DNA of 41,713 nucleotides from Candidatus Kaiserbacteria bacterium (GTDB lineage Bacteria > Patescibacteriota > Minisyncoccia > Phycocordibacterales > UBA2100), in NCBI GenBank assembly GCA_016867375.1, contig VGJQ01000007.1, positions 1 through 41,713 on the forward strand. The letters run 5' to 3'. How positions within the stretch are numbered: position 1 is the first letter of the stretch; every line of letters begins with the position of its first letter. Shown piece after piece: positions 30,419 to 37,492 of the stretch. Below the pieces are notes generated by a model. The model was not told where the DNA came from. It searched no databases and saw only the letters and a list, made by a program, of their open reading frames with translations. Both the position numbers and the translations under genes were made by a program.

Positions 30419-30685
30419 ATGCTTACAAAGCGGAAGAAACAGAACGAAATCACAAAGGCGCAGCGACACGATACGGACACAGGTTCACCGGAGGTGCAGG
30501 TGGCTATTTTGACACGTCGCATTGAAGAGCTTTCTCAGCATTTGAATAAAAATGCCAAGGATAAACACTCTCGCCGTGGCCTCTTGGGTCTCGTCGCGGA
30601 CCGCCGTAAGCACATGAAGTATCTTGAGACTCACGACAAGCGCGCATATGGTGCCCTCGTCAAGAAGCTTGGGCTCAAAAAATAG
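30419..30685 (+). CDS. rpsO: 30S ribosomal protein S15
   Basis: Primary 16S rRNA-binding protein of the small subunit platform. The protein has 88 residues, the normal length, with the signatures DTGSPEVQVAILTRRIEELS and HSRRGLLGLVADRRKHMKYL. ATG 30419 gives MLTKRKKQNEITKAQRHDTD. In many bacteria rpsO precedes pnp; here pnp is 2.2 kb downstream with several genes between. Confidence 0.97.
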   Translation: MLTKRKKQNEITKAQRHDTDTGSPEVQVAILTRRIEELSQHLNKNAKDKHSRRGLLGLVADRRKHMKYLETHDKRAYGALVKKLGLKK

Positions 30686-30689
30686 CGAC

Positions 30690-31072
30690 TAGCCACTAGT
30701 GAATAGGGTATAGTGTAGGAATGCAAAGCTATCGTGAGCTTATCGTGTGGCAACGTAGCATACATCTCGTATCCTTAGTGTATGCACTAACCGCCAGATT
30801 TCCCAAGTCGGAGCTCTTTGGTTTGACGAGTCAGATGCGAAGAGCAGCTGTTTCAGTCCCTTCAAATATCGCCGAGGGTTTTTCACGAAAACATCGTCCC
30901 GAGTATATTCAATTTTTAAGAATCGCATTTGGATCAGGGGCGGAACTCGAAACTCAGCTACATATCTCGACAGAGCTAAAGTTTGTAAGTGAGAAAGAAA
31001 AGGTCGAAGTGGAGCAATGTCTGAGCGAGATAATGAGAATGCTTAACAAACTAATTGCATCACTAGTGGCTA
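30690..31072. repeat. 13-bp inverted repeats around the S23 gene
   Basis: TAGCCACTAGTGA (30690-30702) and its exact reverse complement TCACTAGTGGCTA (31060-31072) flank the gene; a third partial copy, TTAGTGGCTAAT, is at 31077-31088. The right copy lies within the last codons. Confidence 0.7.
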
Positions 31073-31080
31073 AACCTTAG
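30721..31080 (+). CDS. S23/IVP family four-helix-bundle protein
   Basis: A protein of 119 residues of the four helix bundle family first seen inside 23S rRNA intervening sequences: YRELIVWQRSIHLVSLVYAL, SQMRRAAVSVPSNIAEGFSR and FLRIAFGSGAELETQLHIST are characteristic. The molecular role is not settled. Here it is free-standing between rpsO and an NYN gene and is bounded by 13-bp inverted repeats. TATAGT (30709-30714) is 6 nt before the ATG, so it is leaderless and brings its own -10. Confidence 0.9.
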   Translation: MQSYRELIVWQRSIHLVSLVYALTARFPKSELFGLTSQMRRAAVSVPSNIAEGFSRKHRPEYIQFLRIAFGSGAELETQLHISTELKFVSEKEKVEVEQCLSEIMRMLNKLIASLVAKP

Positions 31081-31099
31081 TGGCTAATACCTATTTAAT

Positions 31100-31699
31100 A
31101 TGGCTATTATCAAACACCCAGAACAGCGCGTCGGTGTCTTTATCGACACGCAAAATCTTTATCACACTGCGAAGAATCTCTATCATGCGCGCGTCAATTT
31201 TGGCAATGTGCTGAAGGATGCTGTGCAGGATCGCCGGCTTATCCGCGCTCGTGCATATCTCGTGACGACCGAATCTGGCGAAGAAACGGCTTTTCTCGAT
31301 GCGCTCACTAAGATGGGTATCGAGCCTAAGACCAAGGACCTCCAGGTATTCTATGGGGGAGCCAAGAAGGCCGACTGGGACGTCGGTATGGCGGTTGACG
31401 CCATCACTGTCTCTGCAAAAGTCGATACCGTCATCCTTTTCACTGGCGATGGAGACTTCGTACCTCTTGTGGAGTACCTCAAGATACACGGGGGATGCCA
31501 GGTGGAAGTCGTATCGTTTGGCCGCTCGACATCGAGTCGCCTCAAAGAAGCTGCCGACCATTTCCTCGATCTCGACGAAGATCCGCGCCGTTATCTCATC
31601 AATTATCGTCCGGTTCGCCGCGCCTCTACCGGCACCCGCCGCACGGGTGCGACAACCGTCTCAGACGCTCCCGAGCGCGAGACGGAGGGAAGGGAGTAG
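31100..31699 (+). CDS. NYN (LabA/DUF88-type) predicted ribonuclease
   Basis: A protein of 199 residues. The PIN-like NYN domain shows its acidic active-site strands: RVGVFIDTQNLYHTAK (first Asp and Asn), KADWDVGMAVDAITVS and VILFTGDGDFVPLVEYLKIH, followed by VEVVSFGRSTSSRLKEAADH. Such proteins are predicted metal-dependent RNases. A basic, Arg/Thr-rich tail (RPVRRASTGTRRTGATTVSD) may add RNA binding. It begins 20 nt after the S23 stop without a clear ribosome site. Confidence 0.88.
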   Translation: MAIIKHPEQRVGVFIDTQNLYHTAKNLYHARVNFGNVLKDAVQDRRLIRARAYLVTTESGEETAFLDALTKMGIEPKTKDLQVFYGGAKKADWDVGMAVDAITVSAKVDTVILFTGDGDFVPLVEYLKIHGGCQVEVVSFGRSTSSRLKEAADHFLDLDEDPRRYLINYRPVRRASTGTRRTGATTVSDAPERETEGRE

Positions 31700-31705
31700 C
31701 GATGG

Positions 31706-31711
31706 TATACT
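31706..31711 (+). promoter_or_regulatory. -10 box of leaderless DUF5674 gene
   Basis: TATACT, then 6 nt (CCACAC) to ATG 31718. It overlaps the end region of the NYN gene. Confidence 0.6.
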
Positions 31712-31717
31712 CCACAC

Positions 31718-32074
31718 ATGGAGATTCGCCTGATTCACGCGCCCATATCGCATACCGAGATTGAAGAAGCGGCCCAAAACTGGCATGGCTCTCTCGTGAA
31801 AGGTGTTGTCGATGTAGAGCGTGGCATTGTTGCGCTCGGTGGGGAGTGGCATATGGATGCAAACATCCTGCTCATTGCCGACGGGTCGCAACAGGAGCAT
31901 GTGTGGGGATTTAATATATATCCGGATTCGAGAGGAACGGCGGCGTTGGAGTTTGTTTCTCTGATCAACATCCGACCGGGCCAAGGAAATCGTGGTATGG
32001 AAATCGAAGATGAGACACTTCGTTCCTCCATCGCGAATATTGTTCGCGCTCTTTTTCCGTCGCTCAATATATGA
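31718..32074 (+). CDS. DUF5674 family protein
   Basis: A protein of 118 residues with the family pattern VKGVVDVERGIVALGGEWHM, then DGSQQEHVWGFNIYPDSRGT and INIRPGQGNRGMEIEDETLR. Function unknown; the family is common in CPR genomes and cyanobacteria as small soluble proteins. It overlaps the next gene by 4 nt (ATGA), so the two are translationally coupled, which suggests a shared task. Confidence 0.82.
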   Translation: MEIRLIHAPISHTEIEEAAQNWHGSLVKGVVDVERGIVALGGEWHMDANILLIADGSQQEHVWGFNIYPDSRGTAALEFVSLINIRPGQGNRGMEIEDETLRSSIANIVRALFPSLNI

Positions 32075-32343
32075 ATATGAATCCGGCGCGATTTTACTTT
32101 GCCAATTTGGGGGCTGACATCGTGCGGTGTGTCGCTGCGCTCGATCACGGCGATGAGGGGCGATATCGCGATTCGCTCGCTCGCGCACGTCGTACACTCG
32201 GTTTTCTGCGTGCGAGCAATCGACCAGAAGCGTACGAGGAAGGGCTGCTTCTTCTGCGCGGGCTCGAGTACGCACGGCAGGACAATACACTCGACATGTT
32301 TCTCGATCATACAAATAAGCTGATCACTGTCTTTGTACGATAG
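32071..32343 (+). CDS. Small helical protein coupled to DUF5674
   Basis: A protein of 90 residues from ATG 32071 (MNMNPARFYFANLGADIVRC), overlapping the DUF5674 stop by 4 nt. It looks all-helical (RYRDSLARARRTLGFLRASN, EAYEEGLLLLRGLEYARQDN). The family is not recognised by name; a helical repeat-like or accessory subunit is likely. Its existence as an operon partner is well supported by the overlap and codon pattern. Confidence 0.7.
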   Translation: MNMNPARFYFANLGADIVRCVAALDHGDEGRYRDSLARARRTLGFLRASNRPEAYEEGLLLLRGLEYARQDNTLDMFLDHTNKLITVFVR

Positions 32344-32359
32344 TGTGTGGCATGTTTGG

Positions 32360-32455
32360 TAAGGGCTCGTCCACAAATTAACGTACCCGTTATTTGTGGA
32401 CTACACTTATGGGCCCGTTCATTTTGTGTTGCAGTTATTTATGAACGGGACCTAA
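32360..32455 (+). mobile_element. 95-bp two-hairpin element, copy 3
   Basis: Starts TAAGGGCTCGTCCAC and ends ATGAACGGGACCTAA, 17 nt after the stop at 32343. It matches copy 2 closely and keeps both hairpins; hairpin I reads GTCCACAAAT...ATTTGTGGAC. Confidence 0.82.
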
Positions 32456-32467
32456 AAGAAGAAACGT

Positions 32468-32491
32468 GCCCGCGGCAAGAAGCCGACGGGC
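32468..32491 (-). terminator. Terminator of the 32507 gene
   Basis: On the minus strand GCCCGTCGGC, loop TTCTT, GCCGCGGGC, with a T-rich tail (GTTTCTTCTTTT). Confidence 0.75.
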
Positions 32492-32506
32492 GCGTAGTGC
32501 GTATGC

Positions 32507-32698
32507 TCACCACACAAATTTGAAGATGTTGGTGAGTAATAGGACTGGAACAAGAAGCGAGAGTGCGGCGGCGATTATTTCGGTTTTGAGTGTTAAATCG
32601 TTGCCATACCGCCCCAAGACCGTAAGGAAATAGACTCCCCACCACATCAGCAAAAAACGGGCGATTTTGAACAGGAGTGGGATGCTGATTTCGATCAT
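32507..32698 (-). CDS. Small two-helix membrane protein, 63 residues
   Basis: ATG 32698 follows GGGAGG at 5 nt and a perfect promoter (32730-32758). Two hydrophobic helices are seen, about 7-27 (PLLFKIARFLLMWWGVYFLT) and 40-60 (IIAAALSLLVPVLLLTNIFK), joined by a polar loop GRYGNDLTLK. No known family is recognised. The signals predict strong, separate expression. It could be a holin-like, regulatory or complex-stabilising micro-protein; nothing in the neighbours decides this. Confidence 0.7.
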   Translation of the reverse strand: MIEISIPLLFKIARFLLMWWGVYFLTVLGRYGNDLTLKTEIIAAALSLLVPVLLLTNIFKFVW

Positions 32699-32729
32699 TT
32701 TATCCTCCCAGGGATTGATGTCTGAAAAG

Positions 32730-32758
32730 AGTATACACAGTATGTGACGTTTTGTCAA
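32730..32758 (-). promoter_or_regulatory. Consensus promoter, minus strand
   Basis: TTGACA (32758-32753), 17 nt, TATACT (32735-32730). Confidence 0.87.
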
Positions 32759-32798
32759 TCACGCCCGCCCATGCTATGGTATGTGCATTAACATAACG

Positions 32799-32851
32799 GT
32801 CCTTGGATAGGTAGGATTCAAACATGCGTTTGAGCCCTAAAATCCAAGGAT
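32799..32851 (+). promoter_or_regulatory. Leader hairpin of pnp
   Basis: TCCTTGGAT (32800-32808) pairs with ATCCAAGGA (32842-32850) and an inner CAAAC-ATGC-GTTTG stem (32819-32832) caps it. It lies 19 nt before the pnp start. In E. coli a double-stranded pnp leader is cut by RNase III and then PNPase lowers its own mRNA level; a similar loop is plausible here. Confidence 0.6.
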
Positions 32852-32869
32852 CGGAAAATATAAGATCCT

Positions 32870-35065
32870 ATGCAAAAGACAGAATATTCCGTCGAAATCG
32901 GCGGCAAGACATTAACAGCAGAATTCAACGACTGGGCAAATCAGGCGAGCGGATCGGTACTCGTCCGCTACGGCAATAGCGCCGTGTTTGCGACGGTGGT
33001 CATGGGCAAGGAGTCCAATCTCGACTACTTCCCACTCTCAGTCGAATACGAGGAGAAATTTTATGCTGCCGGTGCCATCCTCGGCAGCCGCTTCATGCGC
33101 CGCGAAGGCAGGCCCAGTGACGAGGCGGTGCTCTCAGGCCGCATCGTCGACCGCACGATCCGACCGCTTTTTCCCAAGGGTCTCAAGCGCGACGTGCAAG
33201 TGATCCTTACCGTGCTTTCGCTCGAAGAATACGACACCGACGTGCTTGCGGTCACCGCAGCATCACTTGCGCTCGCTACCTCCAATATCCCATGGAACGG
33301 CCCCGTCTCAGCAGTCCGCGTCGGTCTGACCGAAGAAAGTAGTGGCGCATTCATCATCAATCCGACATACAAAGAGCGCGATGAAGACGGTTCTCCGCGC
33401 GCGACCCTCGATCTCACGGCGTGCGGCAAGGATGGCCTCATCAATATGATCGAAGTCGGGTCGCGCGAAGTATCCGAAGATATTCTCAATAAGGCGCTCG
33501 CCACCGCGAGCGCAGAGATCGAAAAGCTTCAGAAATGGCAGACCAAGATAATCGCCGAGCGCGGTGTCGAGAAACTCAATTTCATACCGCCATTTCAAGA
33601 CGATGAACGACTGGCACCCGTCTTCGCCGAGATCGTCGAACCCAAGCTCAAAGCGTATGGTGGTCGCATCGGCAAGCATGAAATCAATGAGATGAAGGGC
33701 GAGTGGATCGCACTGTCTTCCGCGCGATTTGAAGACATTCCCCACAATCGTCTCGACACGTACTACGAGCATCGTATGGATCAGTACGTACATGATCTCG
33801 CGATCAACGAGGGTGAGCGTGTCGATGGGCGCCGTTTTGACGAAGTGCGTCCACTCTTTGCCTCGGCAGGCGGCGTCTCGCCGATACTTCATGGTTCCGG
33901 CCTCTTTTACCGCGGCGAGACGCATGTGCTTGCGGTGGCGACACTTGGTGGTCCGGGTGCGGCACAGCTGCTCGATACGATCGAGTCTCAAAATGTGAAG
34001 AAGCGCTTCATGCTCCACTACAATTTCCCACCCTTTAGTGTCGGTGAGACGGGACGCGTGGGCGGTATGAATCGTCGCATGATCGGCCATGGTGCACTCG
34101 CAGAAAAATCGCTGCGCGCTGTTCTCCCTACCAAAGAAGAGTTCCCATACACCATTCGCCTTGTCTCCGAGTGTCTCGCCTCCAATGGCTCGACGTCCCA
34201 AGCCACGGTTTGTGCAGGTACGCTCGCGCTCATGGATGCGGGTGTCCCCATCCGCAAGCCGGTCGCCGGTATTGCGATGGGCATGATGTCTGATGCCAAG
34301 AAGGGCGTGTACAAAGTCCTCACCGACATCCAGGGGCCGGAAGACCATCATGGCGACATGGATTTCAAGGTGGCGGGCACTGCAGATGGCATCACGGGCG
34401 TGCAGATGGATGTGAAGGTCGAGGGCGTGCCGCTTTCTGTGCTTGCCGAGGCCTTCGCACAGGCAAAAAAAGCGCGTCTCGAAATCCTCGATGTGATCAC
34501 CAATGCTATCGCGGCTCCGCGCTCCGATATCTCTCCACGGGCTCCCAAAATCCTCACCCTCAAAGTCAAGGTCGATCAGATCGGGCTTGTGATCGGACCG
34601 GGCGGCAAGACGATCAACGGCATCCGTGAGCGCACGGGCGCGGAAGATATCACCATCGAAGACGATGGGTCGGTCTTCATCACCGGCAAGAATGGTGCGG
34701 CCGAAGCGGCATTCAAAGAGATATCAGACCTCACGCGTGAATACATGCCGGGCGATCGATTCGAAGGACCTGTCGTGCGTCTCATGGATTTTGGTGCCTT
34801 CGTGAAGATCGGCCCCAATCAGGACGGCCTCGTGCATGTCTCCGAAGTCGCACCATTCCGCATCGGCAACATCGCCGACGCGGTGGAGCTTGGCGAAGTA
34901 GTCCCCGTGATCCTGAAAGAAATAGATGAGAAAGGGCGGTATAATCTTTCTATCAAAGCCGCTGATCCGGAGTGGGCTGCGCGCAAGGGCCTGACACCGG
35001 AGCAGGGCGGCGGACGAAACGATCATGGCGGACGACATCAAGAAAGACACCAGCATCGCAGATGA
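32870..35065 (+). CDS. pnp: Polynucleotide phosphorylase
   Basis: Trimeric 3'-5' phosphorolytic exoribonuclease, a core enzyme of mRNA decay. The protein has 731 residues with the full domain order: first RNase PH domain (to about 225), helical linker, second RNase PH domain with MDFKVAGTADGITGVQMDVK, KH domain (GLVIGPGGKTINGIRERTGA) and S1 domain (FEGPVVRLMDFGAFVKIGPN, GLVHVSE). A structured leader precedes it and no strong ribosome site is present. It overlaps the next gene by 41 nt. It would work with RNase Y (2328-3857). Confidence 0.97.
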   Translation: MQKTEYSVEIGGKTLTAEFNDWANQASGSVLVRYGNSAVFATVVMGKESNLDYFPLSVEYEEKFYAAGAILGSRFMRREGRPSDEAVLSGRIVDRTIRPLFPKGLKRDVQVILTVLSLEEYDTDVLAVTAASLALATSNIPWNGPVSAVRVGLTEESSGAFIINPTYKERDEDGSPRATLDLTACGKDGLINMIEVGSREVSEDILNKALATASAEIEKLQKWQTKIIAERGVEKLNFIPPFQDDERLAPVFAEIVEPKLKAYGGRIGKHEINEMKGEWIALSSARFEDIPHNRLDTYYEHRMDQYVHDLAINEGERVDGRRFDEVRPLFASAGGVSPILHGSGLFYRGETHVLAVATLGGPGAAQLLDTIESQNVKKRFMLHYNFPPFSVGETGRVGGMNRRMIGHGALAEKSLRAVLPTKEEFPYTIRLVSECLASNGSTSQATVCAGTLALMDAGVPIRKPVAGIAMGMMSDAKKGVYKVLTDIQGPEDHHGDMDFKVAGTADGITGVQMDVKVEGVPLSVLAEAFAQAKKARLEILDVITNAIAAPRSDISPRAPKILTLKVKVDQIGLVIGPGGKTINGIRERTGAEDITIEDDGSVFITGKNGAAEAAFKEISDLTREYMPGDRFEGPVVRLMDFGAFVKIGPNQDGLVHVSEVAPFRIGNIADAVELGEVVPVILKEIDEKGRYNLSIKAADPEWAARKGLTPEQGGGRNDHGGRHQERHQHRR

Positions 35066-36566
35066 AAAGAACGCCCTGCAAGGGGATATTGCCGACATAC
35101 TTAAAGATGTGAAGCTCCCCGAGACGCCGGGTGAGCAATTGTCGCGCGCGATGGCTGATTCCGATGGCGATGTCGCCAGTCTTGCGGAAGAGGTTGGCTT
35201 GGCGCCCAAACCACCATCACCACCACCATCAAAGACGATCAATAGCACCATTGATGAGGCTGTTACCAAAGACATCAGTAAGATTCTCGAGAATGTAACA
35301 TTTCCCGATGAGAAGCTTTCCAAGCTTGCCCTCGTCCCCCCGATCGTTTCTGGGGATGCGGCTCAGGCGATTGAGGTGGTAAAGGCCGCCAATGGTCAGA
35401 AGGTTGCGGTCGCCGGTATTCCGCCCATATCTCCCGATCTTCTCGCCCCCGATGCCACGTCCGAGAAAGGTCGCATGCAGAAGATACTGGAGGAAGTGAA
35501 GTTGCCGGAGGCGAGGGGGTTGCGGACTATGGGAGATGCGCCCGTGACTACCGTCATGCCGCACGAACCTCCACCTGTCGATACGGCTCTTGTTGGGACG
35601 AAAGAGGCGCAAGACATGCGCGAAAAGATCGACCCCTCGCTCAAGCAGGAAGCACCTGCCAAGCCGAAGGACAATTCGATTGTGGTGCCCTTGCGTACTC
35701 TCAAGGACGATATGAGTGCCATCGTCGAACGGAGCAAAATGTCTTTCATACGCGCCGCTTCCATGGAAGAGGAGAAAAAGAGCAAGGTCAAAAAAGCGGC
35801 TTCTGCCGTCGAGGTCAAGCGGGCGATGCGTCGCACGCGACATATCCTCGGCATGTTGTTTGCGATATTCATGCTTGCCGGGATCGGCGCCGCCGCACTT
35901 TTCGGCGTATATACCATCACTCGTCTCCAGCAAGGTACTCAGTTTCAAGGGCGCGATGAGTCTATCCTATTTTCCGAACAGACGCTTTCTCTAAAGACCG
36001 ATGGGCAGACCGTAAGCGAACTCAAACAAATCCTCTCGCAGGCACGTACGGCATCGACAGGATCTATCGGATCGATCACGCGTATCGTCCCGATAGTATC
36101 TGAAGTCAATGCACAGGGTGCGACAGTACAGCGCCCTCTTACGACATCTGAATTCTTCACGACCCTCGGCATGCATCCGCCCGGTGATCTCATACGAGCA
36201 CTCAGCGACAAATTCTTCTTTGGTATACATACCGTCGATAAAAACGCGCCGATCGTCGTCATTCCTGTCCTCTCGTATAGTCGCGCCTTTGAGGGGATAC
36301 TTGCATGGGAGCCGACCATGAATGCCGATCTTGTGCCAATCTTTGCGGCAGTCCCTGTCATGACGCGAGATGAGAATGATCTGCCGATACCGCGTGCGTT
36401 TCAAGATGTGGTCATGAATAATTACGACGTGCGCAAACTGACCAATGATTCTGGGGACATCGTCCTGTATTACTCGTTCCCCACGACACAACTTTTGGTC
36501 ATTGCAGAGAGCCCCTACAGCTTTGTTGAAATACTGAGTCGTCTGCAGGCAAGTCGACGGCTCTAA
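35025..36566 (+). CDS. Single-pass membrane protein with three copies of an ILxxVxxP motif
   Basis: A protein of 513 residues of unknown function. The first 270 residues are hydrophilic and probably disordered, with three copies of a short motif: ADILKDVKLPE (23-33), SKILENVTFPD (85-95) and QKILEEVKLPE (152-162). A membrane helix follows at about 274-297 (LGMLFAIFMLAGIGAAALFG), then an extracytoplasmic domain of about 215 residues with IPVLSYSRAFEGILAWEPTM and a DVRKLTND...IVLYYSFPTTQLLVI end. The N-terminal tail would be cytoplasmic. The start overlaps pnp by 41 nt, so expression may be coupled. Confidence 0.75.
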   Translation: MADDIKKDTSIADEKNALQGDIADILKDVKLPETPGEQLSRAMADSDGDVASLAEEVGLAPKPPSPPPSKTINSTIDEAVTKDISKILENVTFPDEKLSKLALVPPIVSGDAAQAIEVVKAANGQKVAVAGIPPISPDLLAPDATSEKGRMQKILEEVKLPEARGLRTMGDAPVTTVMPHEPPPVDTALVGTKEAQDMREKIDPSLKQEAPAKPKDNSIVVPLRTLKDDMSAIVERSKMSFIRAASMEEEKKSKVKKAASAVEVKRAMRRTRHILGMLFAIFMLAGIGAAALFGVYTITRLQQGTQFQGRDESILFSEQTLSLKTDGQTVSELKQILSQARTASTGSIGSITRIVPIVSEVNAQGATVQRPLTTSEFFTTLGMHPPGDLIRALSDKFFFGIHTVDKNAPIVVIPVLSYSRAFEGILAWEPTMNADLVPIFAAVPVMTRDENDLPIPRAFQDVVMNNYDVRKLTNDSGDIVLYYSFPTTQLLVIAESPYSFVEILSRLQASRRL

Positions 36567-36641
36567 CTCTCCCTATCCTTGATTTTTCATGAACCCACAC
36601 GTCCGCTCCCTAGAAAAACAGACGCAGCCTTGGTATGATAG

Positions 36642-37016
36642 ATGTCTATGAAACACCTAACAGAATCAGAACTTGAGGCGCTGCGCGCCGCACTCGATGC
36701 CGAGCATGCATCACTGCAAGAAGAGCTTGCGATGTATGGCAAGAAAGACGTGACGACGGGCGAATGGGAAGGGTCGTCTGCCGATGAGACCACGATGGAA
36801 GAAGCCGATCCGACAGATGCGGCTGATCAGATCGAAGAGTTGATTGTCAACGTCCCGCTTGTGGCTGAGCTCCAGAAGCGCATGCATGAGGTGGAGGCTG
36901 CGATGACAAGGATGGAAGAGGGATCGTATGGCATCTGTGAAGTCAGCGGCGAAGAGATCGACTTCGATCGTTTGGAAGCAAATCCAGCAGCAAAGACCTG
37001 TGTGGAACATGCATAA
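36642..37016 (+). CDS. DksA/TraR-like protein with a degenerate zinc finger
   Basis: A protein of 124 residues: a helical coiled-coil hairpin (TESELEALRAALDAEHASLQ, then LVAELQKRMHEVEAAMTRME) and a C-terminal YGICEVSGEEIDFDRLEANP ending KTCVEHA. DksA/TraR proteins enter the RNA polymerase secondary channel and alter initiation. The usual C-x2-C...C-x2-C set is reduced to C-x2-S...C-x2-H, so zinc binding may be lost or changed. TATGAT (36634-36639) suggests a leaderless start at the second ATG (36648). A terminator follows. Confidence 0.82.
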   Translation: MSMKHLTESELEALRAALDAEHASLQEELAMYGKKDVTTGEWEGSSADETTMEEADPTDAADQIEELIVNVPLVAELQKRMHEVEAAMTRMEEGSYGICEVSGEEIDFDRLEANPAAKTCVEHA

Positions 37017-37024
37017 CATAAAGA

Positions 37025-37050
37025 AAAAGGTCCGCGATGGCGGACCTTTT
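37025..37050. terminator. Bidirectional terminator
   Basis: AAAAGGTCCGC, loop GATG, GCGGACCTTTT between the convergent dksA-like and 37056 genes. Confidence 0.85.
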
Positions 37051-37055
37051 AGGGA

Positions 37056-37346
37056 TTAGAGTTCGATGATGGTGAGCACTTCATTCCGATAACCACGATG
37101 GAAGAAGGGCTTGCCTGGATGTGCTTTTTGGAGCGCATCGAACGCATTTCGCATTATCTGGTCGAACGTGTCTGTAGGACACGTGCTGTTGATCGTGACC
37201 TCAGCGACAATCTTTTCTCCCGGTTTGCTGACAACTCGGTAGAGAGGGGAAGTCTGTCGCGTGTCGACTGCTTTTTGGGAGGGAAGAAAATCGAATTCCC
37301 TCTGATCGGCCTTTTGTCTAGGCTGAAATAACACTACCTGTCCCAT
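37056..37346 (-). CDS. Hypothetical protein, 96 residues
   Basis: Not recognised. ATG 37346 follows GAGGAGG at 7 nt and a promoter TTGACT-N16-TATGGT. The sequence MGQVVLFQPRQKADQREFDF is hydrophilic, then VVSKPGEKIVAEVTINSTCP forms likely strands and TFDQIMRNAFDALQKAHPGK a helix. It is another single-gene unit with strong signals and its own terminator, like 12966, 19248, 23189 and 25103. Confidence 0.65.
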   Translation of the reverse strand: MGQVVLFQPRQKADQREFDFLPSQKAVDTRQTSPLYRVVSKPGEKIVAEVTINSTCPTDTFDQIMRNAFDALQKAHPGKPFFHRGYRNEVLTIIEL

Positions 37347-37374
37347 AGGAGGACCTCCTCGCATTGCTCATAGA

Positions 37375-37402
37375 ACCATAACACTGCAATAGAGTGAGTC
37401 AA
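37375..37402 (-). promoter_or_regulatory. Promoter of the 37056 gene
   Basis: On the minus strand TTGACT (37402-37397), 16 nt, TATGGT (37380-37375). It is back to back with the comM promoter. Confidence 0.6.
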
Positions 37403-37426
37403 TATCCTACCTGGAGCGTCTGCTGC

Positions 37427-37432
37427 TATAAT
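37427..37432 (+). promoter_or_regulatory. -10 box of the comM transcript
   Basis: TATAAT, 6 nt before the ATG of the 17-codon upstream ORF. A leaderless start is predicted. Confidence 0.65.
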
Positions 37433-37438
37433 TCTCCC

Positions 37439-37492
37439 ATGAATCTTTGGGGTCGGGATTATCATCTTTTGTGTGGCGTCTGCCATGGCTAA
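37439..37492 (+). CDS. Leaderless 17-codon upstream ORF before comM
   Basis: ATG at 37439, 6 nt after TATAAT, opens a 17-residue frame (MNLWGRDYHLLCGVCHG) ending in TAA at 37490-37492. The stop lies 5 nt inside the comM frame that starts at ATG 37485, so ribosomes finishing the short ORF could restart on comM. It has the shape of a leader peptide with Trp, Tyr and two Cys codons. If comM instead starts at GTG 37473 the relation is similar. Confidence 0.5.
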   Translation: MNLWGRDYHLLCGVCHG

